DNA of 64,000 nucleotides from Meghimatium bilineatum. Taxonomy: Eukaryota; Mollusca; Gastropoda; Stylommatophora; Philomycidae. The position numbers and the translations under genes were made by a program. The stretch is from contig CM067322.1 in assembly GCA_034231615.1 (NCBI GenBank), positions 67,317,354-67,381,353 on the forward strand. Reading direction: 5' to 3'. How positions within the stretch are numbered: the stretch's first letter is position 1; each line of letters opens with the position of its first letter. The notes below the pieces were generated by a model, which worked only from the letters and a program-made list of their open reading frames with translations, did no database searches and was not told the origin of the DNA. Shown in pieces: positions 26,201 through 38,200 of the stretch.

Positions 26201-29200
26201 ACTCTGTTTTTTCTTTCCAGCTGCTCCGTCTGGCTTGTAACTTGGCTCTTTGAAATTTAGCCTTTGTTTGCTGATATTTGTTGTGATGTTCTTGGCTAGG
26301 TCTGTTCTCAGCCTGCTTTCTAGATGTTTCCATCTCATTTTGCAGCTTTTCCAGTTCATCATTCCAGTAGGGTTTGTAGTTTTTGCGTGCCCCCCTGGGT
26401 ATGGTTTTACTAGCAGCATGTAGTATACATCTATTAAATTCACTCACTGCTCTATTGATGTCTTTGTCCAAGTTCATGTCCTTAGCTAGAACACTGGTTA
26501 AATGCTGGTACATTTTCCAGTCTGCCCTCTTATAGTTCCACCTAGTGAGCGTGCTGCTGTCCTTGGTATATTCATTGTGAATTTCCAGAAATACTGGTCT
26601 GTGGTCACTACCCCCAAGCTGCTTTCCAACGACACGTGTGATGTTCCATTCCAGGCCTGGTGAGTAGAATGCCAGGTCTGGTGTAGAGGTGGTGTGCCAT
26701 GCTCTCGAGTAGAAGGTTGGTGAGTCTGCTGGCTGGTTAATAAGAATGAGATTATTTTCATCCTGCCAGCTCTCAAGTTCCTCACCTCTCTTGTCGATAT
26801 GATCGTAGCCCCAGCTCTGAGAGTGGCTGTTGAAGTCACCACACACCATAAGCCTTTCTTTGTCTGGAATTGTGTCTAGTGCCAATGGTTTATCATTTGG
26901 GCAGTAGTAGTTCAGGAGATGGAATTCTGCACTGTCTGTTTTTAGGTGGAGCATCTGGTATTCTGCCCCGTCCATGTATACTTCCAGCTGACATGCGCTG
27001 ATATTGTTTTTAACTAGTGTCAGAATTCCACCCTTTCGCCTGTCTTTTCGGTCAGATCGGTAGCACTGGTAGCCTCTGATTTTGAAGGCTATGTCGCTGC
27101 TGAGGTGTGTTTCTTGGATACAGCATATATTTACTTGTTCTTCACTGAGGACATTTTCAAGTTCCAATTTTTTGCTGTATCCATCTCTTTTACTGTTGAC
27201 ACCCTCAGCATTCCAGTGCATTATTTTTATTGGTCGTTTGTTTGTTTGGCCAGTAGCTCTATTCCCTTGCCTCCTGGCTCCTCGGGGCAATTTAGAAGGA
27301 CTTCCAGTAACTGAGGTTGGGCCCTTTCGAGGTATAGGGCCCGGCACCGTCCCTGCCTGAACGTCCGCCACAGGGCAGGCACCATAACGTTTATTAGATG
27401 CAGACATGTTTCCATTGTGTTTTATGCGTGGCAACCTGATTATCTGTGCGCCTTTTGGCTGGTTGCCTCCGTCTTCAGCACTCTGCTTACTTGGGCTGGA
27501 CTATGGTCCTGCTCGAGTGGGAGTGCCCGACCAGTCTTAGTTTCCAGCCTCTGATGGCTGAACTAAGCCCCATCACCACTTCAAGGTTCTGGCCTCGATG
27601 GGGGGAACATAGACAATATTTTATCAGGCGAGCCAGAGACTGGCATTGAATAAAATTACGTTGTATGTCGGCCAAGGTCTAGTCTTGAACGGAACGAGGT
27701 TTTATGTGACATATGCATATTTTATTTGTTTATTAAGTCCACGTTATGATAGTTTGAGGAGCTGCATAGTTCAGTGTGCACTGGCTTTGCATATGAGTGG
27801 TCCTGGTACATTCCCCAGTTGAGGCAGAAATTTGTTTCAGATCACAATGGTTCCCAGATCAACCCAGCCTTAATTGGGTACCAGATTAATCAGGGAAGTA
27901 AAGACTGCATGAGAGAGGAGATGGCTACCCTCATATAGCAGAGTCAGTGAAATGTGAGATCACTAACAACTCACAACCATATGACATTAATAAATGCTAT
28001 GGGTTAACTTTACTTTATGATAGTTTGGCTAAGAAATAACATATAGTGGTCAGGAGGATTTTATCAGTGTTGTCACACATTGCCACTCAAGTGCATAAAG
28101 AAATATTTTTAGATCTTTTATTAAATTTTTTTGTGTTATTTGTTTTCCCCAAACCTTTTTTTTGATACCCAAAACAAATTATATTCATTATAATTTTTTA
28201 TGCACATAAATTATTTAAACATCTATAACAACAAAAATTATATTGCTTTTTTCCAAACACTCACCATAAATAATGCAAATTGTCAAAAAGAAGCCAGATC
28301 AAGGGTGAAAATTACACAATTTTAATTCAGGATTGTAAAGGTTAACATATTTTCTCAACCAACAGTGGCATCACAAGAAGGGTCTAGGGAGAAAGGGTGT
28401 GTGATTGACTTCTCCATCCATGATCTCCTCTTTGATGAAGCTTGCTGAAGACCCATTCCAGGACTTTTGGGAGGGAATCAACAGCATTTAAGGAACATTA
28501 TTATTTCAGTGTGCATCAATGTTGCAAAAAAGTCATAGCAAAGTTCCCACTGGAGTAGAAGACCATCCAACTCATAGCATTACCTTGTATAGCAACATTA
28601 TGCCAAACAATAATATGGGACTTGCAAAAGCTCTAGAAAATCTCCCCATCAAAAAGAATGACAAAAGTACCAAACTGAAGTTGCAAGTAAAATGCCACAA
28701 CCTAGTATGTAGAGAAATTCATACTGTTATTGGGTTCTATCATCAACCACCACTGCCAACCCCTACCTACTATCATAATTTTATTTAAGGCATGTATCCT
28801 TCTTTCTGTCTTCCTTCCTTTGAATACGCTCACAAATGCCATTGTAAGTGTATTCTTAGAAATAAGTGGTTATTCTGAAACTATTTACAACTCCAAAGAA
28901 CATTCAGGAATGGTAAAGTCAGATGGGATGCAGAGATACACATTTCGTGTGCATGTACTCAAAATTAGACATTAACCATGCCACTAAGATCCATGTGGCA
29001 CATCATATTGAAATTAAAAAATTCTGACCTAGTGAATTTTCTGGTGAACTTTAGTTACTAACATGAACTAAATTGCAGACTTGCTGTAAACTAACAGCAC
29101 AACATATTGAAACCTAAATATAAAAAACCAAAATATCATTGTCCTTGTTCTTTGTTTTATTGTTTGTTATTTATTTTAAAAATTGATAGTTAGGATTTTA

Positions 29201-32200
29201 TATTAACTTTTTCACTTTATTTAGTATTTACACCCAAATAGCATCAACATATCTATGAGATATATTGCAATAAGTATGAAATCTTTTCATTCAATAAATT
29301 AATGGATGAAATATCTTAATCAGTCATTATACATGGGTGAAGCCAAAGAAACACAAAAACTGACCTTGGATAGTTCCTCTATTTGTTGTCTGTACTTTCC
29401 AAGCTCAGACTCTAGTTCTGCAACAGTTTCTATTCTCTTTCTGCTGTTTGTGAGCTGGTCTTCAAGCATGGCCTTAGTTTCCTCAAGAATGGCATTATCT
29501 TCTTTAAGCTCCTGTAGTTAAATACACATAGGGAATACAATTTTCAACAAACTAAATGGCTGGCAGGACTAAACAGGGGAATAAATATCTCAACAAACTG
29601 GATGACTGGTAGGACTAAACATTAGGAGAATAAACAATCTCACAAGGAATTTCAACTCTAACGTTCACATATGCCAGGCCATTGGCACAAATAAAATGGC
29701 AACACAATGCAAATCTGTTCTCTGAACTACATCCTGCTGGAAATTTAGTATACTACAAGATAAATCCAGCAGGGTTCTGAGAATGAACACTAAAAAAAAT
29801 TATAGACATATCAAATATTTTAAACAAATAACAATGCTAAATAATTCTGTAAAACATACATGGAAATATCAAGGATGGGTGGGAGTAAAGAACTACCAAT
29901 GTAACAAAATGCAAAACACTTGGTCACTTATTGAAAAGAACAAAAGCTCAAATTAGAGAATGCTGAGTGTTCAAATTATGAATTAGAATATATAACTGAT
30001 TTCTTACAATCATATAATCTTTAATTACATTTGGTCATCATATTTTTCTGCATTAGTTCTCAAATTCCTGTAGACTAGCAGTATGTAGTAGGAGAATGGA
30101 ATGTGTTGTGTCATTATTTACAGTTTGGCTGCAATATCTGGACCTTTTTTTTTTACCTGACACATCCAACATCAGCATTGTTTCTCAGTCAGTTTGACCC
30201 TTTATAGATTGGGACATCCCAATCACCTCTTACAACACGCATAGAAGTTAGCAGTGTCACTTACACTTGGTCAGTGTCATATGTTAAAGCTGGTGATCTG
30301 GACCACCTTTCTGTATGTGTATGTTGAAGGGAGTTTGGAAGGAAGAGATTCAAAGAGTCTCATTATGCTTGCAAACTTTCACTTCTGCTATAAAATCATC
30401 AATAAAATACTGTTGGTGAATACATATCACAAATTATATACATACCGCTGTCCTTGCTTTATAAAATTCAAATTCATTCAGTCTTTCCTTATATTTCAGA
30501 ATTTCTTTTTCATACAAATCCACTTTAGAGGCCTGAAAAAAAAGGAGTATATCTTAAGTAGTATTAATACCATCATATTAGTCAGTACAGAGGATATTGT
30601 TGATTTGTATGATTAAACATTTAGGTAGTACTACGCTAAAATATGATCCAACAGGTGAAAATTGGAAACACGTGGTAATGAAGTATTGTAAATCACTGAA
30701 GGCAAGAGAAGAAAATACATGTTTCTACCAAAAGGCCTTTATCAAGAACACAATATGACGCATAATAGTTAGAGGACAGCCCTATCTATGATCAAATCAC
30801 AATACTAATTTGGTACCCTGTGAAGGTCTGATCACGATACTGATCACGATAGTCCATGGTTCTCTCAGACAATCTCTTCAGATCCTCACAAATCAATGTG
30901 CTGTATGTGTGAAGCATTTGTTTATTGACTGTTTTTTCTTCTTCTATCTCATGGAATTTTATCTTTCAGAGTTTTCAATAGCAGATCTTGAGAAGTAAAA
31001 CATTTAACCAAAAACTATGTGTTCCTTACCTTTTCTTTCATGATGTCCAGCTCATCCCGAAGTAAGCGTGTTGCTCTAGCTTCTTGAACTAGCACAGCAT
31101 TCTGTGACAATAAAAATGTATTTCATCTCAATTAAAAACTATTAAAAACATTCCACATATCTACACCAGACTTGCTGTGTTAAAAAAAAAAAAAAAAAAT
31201 TTTTTTACACAAGTCTGGTTTTCTTTATAAATGCTGCAGAATGTAGAGCTCTTCTGTGCTCCTATACAGATTTCTGTGGATATGTTTCTGTGGATCAGTG
31301 TTCCTCTTTAACAGGTTTAGTGTAATGCAGTCTTGCAGAGTATGTTCCACAGTCATGTGCTGCCTGTCCATAAGGACACAGAGGTGATGACACAAGTCTT
31401 CGTCTATTCACGTGGCAGTTTAGTCTGTTGTGTCCTGTCCTCATGCGAAAGATGATAACTTGCTCATCTCTGTCAAGATAGTGGCAGTTGTCACTGGTGA
31501 TACTTTCCTGAAAACTTTAATGAGAGTCCTCTTTTTCTGGTAGGTGATTTCTTGGTATTTTTGTTCATGTGGTGCTCCATATTTTGCCAGCATATCTGGT
31601 TAGTCAGTCACTTTCCTCTTCTGTCTCCTGACTCAAGGTAGACCAGAGGAAGCTCCAGTAGCTGGGTGTGGATTTTGTCAAGGTTCAGAATCTAGTACAG
31701 CTCCTGCCTAGGGGAACTGAATAGAGATTTAATAGAGAACTACTCTGGAATATCCATGAAAATTTTGGAATAAAAGGACCATTATTAGACTGTAAGAGCC
31801 AAATGCAAAGATAGTGACAGTGCAATTATAACATTTGCAGGAATTACAAAGTGGTTTTCAGTAATATCAAGAGTTAGACGCAGATGTATCCTATTTCCAT
31901 TATTGTTTATTATTTACATGGATATTATTGCCAACAACAGTCAAAACACCACCAGACACTGACCAAGCAAAAATGAACTTAGCTGAACTACTCTTTGCTG
32001 ATGTTTAGTGCCTACTCCACAGTTCAAGTGAAGAGAACTGTAAGATAAAATAAACACAGAACAACAAAAAAAGAAGTAACGTTTAAAGGCAGAGAAATAA
32101 TACAATCAACATAAAGATAAATAATGAACTACTGAAATAAGTACAGGAATTTAAATAATTTGGGAGAATTTTTACAGATGATGGAAGAATAGATAGAAAG

Positions 32201-35200
32201 ATAAAGACAACAATTTTAATTACCGGTATGTAAATTATGAACATACACAGATCTTAAAATACACATCTATCTCAATGGAAACCAAAAGGCAAATCATAAA
32301 TTCAATCTTCATATCAGCATTGTGTTATCAATGTCAAATGTGTTTCACTAACTAAAGAACTAGAGAAAAAGCTTACCATGTGTGAAATAAGATGTCTAAG
32401 AAAAGCAGCAAATAGAACAAGAGATCATTTGAGGAATGAAGTGATTACAAGAACACTTGAAACATCATCTGTGGTCAAATTCATTGAAAAAACAGAGACT
32501 GGAATGGCTCTGCCACTCAATGAGAATGAACCCATATTAGCCAGTAGCAACAGCATACAACACGAGAATGAAAACAACACGAGGCAGAGGAAGACCAAGA
32601 AGAAAACAGATTGAAGGAGTTACCAACATTCTAAGATGTTACAAAAATTACTGCATATCAAGTGACCAAATGTGTCATACATAGTCCAACAGCTGATTGT
32701 CCTATCCTGTGATGCCTTACAGCAACAACAAAGAAAAGACAATAGATAGATAGATTTACCTAAAAAATTGGAAATGCTCCAATGTCAAATTTTTAACACT
32801 GGACAATATTCAGAGCAGTTAATTACGAGAAGAGAAGTCACTGCAAATGGGAAAAGTCATCTGTACAAAAATTTTCCAGAAGTGTCTGCTTATCAAACAT
32901 AATGCCATTAATTTGATGATTAAACAGGTTGTGGTAGTATGCCTAGAATATGCAAAAATTTAATACCTCACTCTTCAGTTGAGCACCAATAGATAAACTT
33001 TCTTGTAATTCATCTTTTATGTCTGATAAACACTCTTGTCTGTCTTCTCTAAACAAATGGAAACAGAATTTGCTTACAAACTCAAGCATATGTTATTCAA
33101 ATAAGTGATTTAAGTTTGGCCTATAAAATTATATGACAAAAACTATTTAACGTAAACACATCATATTACACCATTCACATATTTTTTCATTCCACTTTCC
33201 CTTATGCCAAATTGTGTATTAAAACGACTCTTCTCTGACATGTAAATCAAATAAAGTTACATTTACATTACACAATTAACTATGACAGCTAAACTTTAAT
33301 AATTCCTAAACGTGAACTCGATAATTAATCAACACCTTAAACAAGTATTGGTGATCCACGTACTTAGGAAGCATTATATAGAATGAAAGGAAAAATAGTA
33401 AAGAGATACAAAACAAATGCAATAAAACATACCAGATACTAGGACTGATGACAAGTATCTTTATGAACAAACATGTCAACAACACAGTATACAAGACTAT
33501 TATTATTCCCATCACTGTGCTACCAGAGCCAAACCTGGACAATGACAGCACAGGGCAAAAGAGAACTAGTAACAGTAGAGATGTCATGTCTACGAAGAAT
33601 AGTTGTTCACTTTGTCATTAAGAGATAGAATTAGAAATGATAATATCAGACATATAACCACAATAGTACCAGTAATAGAACACATCAAGAGACACCAGAT
33701 TAGGGGGTTTTCACACACGTCCAGACTACCAACAGATAGTATGCCACAAACAACCATGACACATAGACACCATGGCTTGGAAGACCATGCAAAAGATATG
33801 ACCACAGAAATAAAAAAGGCTATGGGAACAAGCCTACAAACAGTGCATAGGGAGGCCATCTCCAAAGAACTCTTCTACCCCTTACGCCATGAGGCACAAA
33901 AGGGTGACAGCTTATAGGTAGACAGAATTAACTATGAAATGGATTATAAATTATCATGTATATAATAGCTGGTGATCATATGAAATAGACAACTTTAATA
34001 AATGAGCAGAACTGCGGTGTGTGTGTTGTTGTTGTCTGTGTGTCGATTGGCCAGTTCAAATTCATAAGAACTCAAGAAAAACACATTTGAAGTCTTGACT
34101 AAATTCTCATATTTTTTTAAGGATGTTGAATGGTTGAACATGAAAAACATGTTAACTCAAGTTATGAGGCAAATAGGTGCCATCTGAACGGACCTGATTC
34201 AAATTCCACTTGTTGCCTTATGATTGTTATAGGAATATAGGAAACAATATTTGAAACTATGAAATGTCATTTGTGAATATAATCAATTTTGTGATATTTA
34301 GCTCACCCCTACTGTTGTTGGTTAGTATTAAAATAACAGTTTCCCTTAATCGAGGACTGCTCAATTTAGTAGTTAAATTATTTGAATCCTTTCCATGTCA
34401 TCAAACATCATATATGTTCACAGTGTATCTCACCTTGCATGTCTGTATTGGGAAGGTTTAACCTTTAACACTCTGCATTAAAAATTAGTAATTTTTCCCA
34501 GTCACTGCAAAATGTTTTGACTGCATGCTTATGTTTATGATACATGGAAAATGCAATAACTTCTTTTTGTTTTTGAATAGGGTTAGTTTTGACTACATGC
34601 TTTATAAATGTAGGATACATGGAAAATGCAATAACTTCTTTTTGTTTTTGGAGCTTTTTGCATAATTTTTGTGTGAGTAAATAAAGGAATGGTTTCTGAA
34701 TGTACTGCTGCCTATGGTATGTGTGAGAAAATTCTGATGAAAAAGGAAAAAATGGGAAAAAACAAGTGACTCGACTATTCTTGTTCGATATATTCAATCC
34801 AGAATAAAATGCTCCTAAATGTATACCTCCTGGTACTCTATTCTACTTCTGATGTCCCTTCATTATGATGTGAACATGCTCATAAAAAGTCAGTGAAAAC
34901 AAACAAAACATGTCAATCTCACTGAATATTATCAGCTATGAGAAATGATCCAACAGTTTCAGAAAAGTTGTAAAGTCAGAGGTTATTGTAACCTGGAGGG
35001 GCACTATTCAACTACATTCAATTTTCACATTTTCTTTGCACACACACTTGACAAAGAACTGCTGTCCCAATCCTCAGCTATCTGGAGCTAGGAAACATAT
35101 CTGCATCCATAAAACCAAGAAATTCTTTGTCATCAGATTCAGAATTTTAAAAATATTTCTAAAAAATTACCACCATTTTGAGTGCATTTGCCAGATTGCA

Positions 35201-38200
35201 GAAAATAATTGTATTAGACGTCACCCTGCTTAGAATACCAGCGGAAGTGAAACTAAAAATTGCCTACTTTCGATTCCCGTCTTACCTGGATGAATGGTTT
35301 CCTTGTTGAAGATGTGTATAGCAATGGGCGGAATATTCTGTCGCCAGTGGTTCAAAATATTGTGATTGAGTTTTCCGTAATAAAAAATCTTTTACTTTAA
35401 AAACCCTTTACAGGTTAACCTTTAACACATTAAAATTACATAATTTCTCCCCTGCCACTGTATTCTTTTTCGACAATTTGTGATATTTTTGGTTGGTTGT
35501 TTGGAAAATGCAATAATGTTTTTGCTTTTAGAGATTTAAACAATTTTTTAAATGTAGATAAAGATAAGATGTGAATATTGAATATAATGGTGTACGTTTT
35601 GTTGGTGCATATATGAATATATGATATCTGATAATATAGTAAAGATAAAAAATAGGAATAAAATAGGAAAAACATTCTGACTTGTTCGGTGTGTGGCAAC
35701 CCTGATAAAATTATTCTACATATCTAGGTCTATTGTATTTATGTTGTTCCATAACTAAATTAACATAATATCATTTGTGAAAGTAAATAAAACAGTAGAT
35801 GTTACATACCTTGCCAGTCCAATCTAAACTCGGTCTAGGAACTCACAATGTGGAAATACTTGTTCGATGTGTGGCAACCCTGATAAAATTATTCTACATA
35901 TCTAGGCCTATTGTATTTATGTTATTTCATAACCACACTAACATATCACCTGTTAAAATAAATAAAACACGTAAACGTTAGTAACCATGTCTGATATATT
36001 TTTTTCTGGGCACAAGTTTAGTGTCCATAGTCCACAACGTCAATACATTTGGCCTATAATTGTCATGTGTCATTTCATAACAAAACTAACGTGTCACTCA
36101 TATCTACTTTGAAAGCAAATGTTAATTCTCAAGAATTCCTAATCATCAAAATCACAATCTATAATGATTTTACAAACAATGACTGCCATTCCAACTGGAT
36201 TCACTCGGATCGGGACAGATTAGAAATTAAAACTACTACTCAAATATTCTTCTCTTTAAAACTAAACGCAGGAATAGAAAGTATAATATTATTGCTAGCT
36301 AGGACTCGCTGATTTCAGTCACATGAGCCTAAACATCTTGTAGTTACACATCGATAAATGAGTGCATAGCAACTGGTGGTGGCCACCGGTGACAGCTGTT
36401 TACGGAAAGATATTCGTGGGTGGTGGCCACTGCCAAAAGCGTGCTACTGGTTAAAATAATTTTGAGCCAAACACAACCTCCCTGCAACTCCCTAATGGGA
36501 AACATGTCATATCGAGGGCTTTATTTACAAAATTACTTTTCAGGAATGTTAGTTACTTTAACATTACTAAAACATAGCAACAGACCACTAGATTAAGTGA
36601 GAAAACAATGGAAGTGACTTACAACTCCTGCCGCAACTGTCGCAGGTTTGCCTTGCACTCTGCCAGTTCCAAAGCCACATGGTGTCTATCAGGTGATATC
36701 TGTGGGGCATCAACAATCAACCTACCCTCTGCTTGGGACATGTAGTAGTCACGTTCTTGTCCCAGCTCCAATGCCAACTGAAACATATGCAGTCAGCACT
36801 TCATGTTGTTATCACCAACAGTTCTACTATCATCACTAAGGAGCATCTCCAAAGCAATGACAATTGACATAACAGCATGAAATGTAAAGAACTGACACAA
36901 CAGCATGAAATGTGTCATATATTTTACAAAATAATAATAATAACACAATCAGGATACAAGTATTTGAAGCTTGAGAAATACTTAAAATGCAAATACATTA
37001 AACGCTTAAAATAATCAATTTCACTGCATTGTTAACACAATCATAGATGTCCACTTTCACATCAGATAGTAAAGGGCTCCAACAATTAACCCATTAACTG
37101 CGGAAGCATCCAATAGGATACGAAGAAAAGTGTCCGCCAAGTTGCGGTAATCACCTATTGGTGCGCATGTTTAAGTATGTGTATATTTTCTCCCAGAAAG
37201 CCCCTCAATGTTATAAAATAATCTGATTGGCTAGTGCAAGCTATCTACAGGTCAATTCCAAATCGAGACTTTGAAATTGGACATGTGTGTAAGTTTCATA
37301 TCAAATTTTGTCAGTGGACAGAGCAGTAATTGTTTTCTCTAACCACAATATCTAGACCTTCAAATATGTCGAAGCGAAAACTCAATGAATCAGGGATTTA
37401 TGCGTTTTGAAATAATGTTTTTATGATAGTTATAGCATTAGTTTATCTAATGTAGAAAGTGATTTAGAAAGTGTTAATTTGATTTGTGATAGTATTAGTG
37501 ATTCGGAGGATATAGAATTAGATTCAATTATCTGTAGACCACGTGTTTCAAATTCATGATACGGGGTAAGGTAAACATTTTTGTCTTCTGTCAATAATAG
37601 TTTAAGATTAAAAACATTGATCATGCAAATGTTTTCAGAATCTTTGAATGTGTATTACATGATACTATTATACAAGATATTTGTGATGTGACAAATAAAT
37701 ATGCTGAGAAGCATATTACTGGTAGGAAAAACTTTGCGTCTGAAAAAAGACGGGTTATTATGATTAGGTCTATTTGTTTTACATAATGTTTATTTTGCGA
37801 GAAGAATGTATATTAAGGTTTTCGTGTCTCCTACATAATATAAAGAAACATTATTCAAAAATTCATAAGTTAGAGTATAGGCCTAGTGTATATGCCTTCA
37901 ATAATAATAGGCCTACATTTCAATTCTTTAACGTGAGAATGTAGTGGGCAAATTGGTTAGAGGAAAAATATTTAACAGCCCTTGAAATTTCCCAGCACTG
38001 TAGATATGATATATGCTTTTTACTCAGCACAGCTAAGGGGTTAACTTATTATACACACCTCTAATCCCTATAAACCCTATGACACTTTTGTGATTTTATT
38101 TCTTCAGAGATTGCTTGAAGCTACAGAGTTATGAGTGGTGCTCTTGGCAGATGGCGTTCGGCTTCAATGAAAGGGACAGAGTACATATGGGGTAACCCAA

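Larger units (their letters stand above)
22974..28341 (+). mobile_element. TTAA-flanked element copy, split by a LINE and a SINE
   Basis: TTAA at 22970-22973 (then cttttatgaccct) and 28342-28345 (preceded by ttcaggattgtaaagg). Matches to the palindrome arms include agtacggaactgcatgaagt (23074), ggccaaggtctagtcttgaa (27670), gaggattttatcagtgttgt (28052) and the tail at 28200-28341. Removing the LINE, the SINE and their duplications leaves about 1.03 kb, the size of the family elsewhere in this window. Confidence 0.75.

Noticed and set aside
36623-36839. Plus-strand frame at 36648-36839
   Set aside because: It overlaps a CCDC88 exon on the opposite strand and has no homology.
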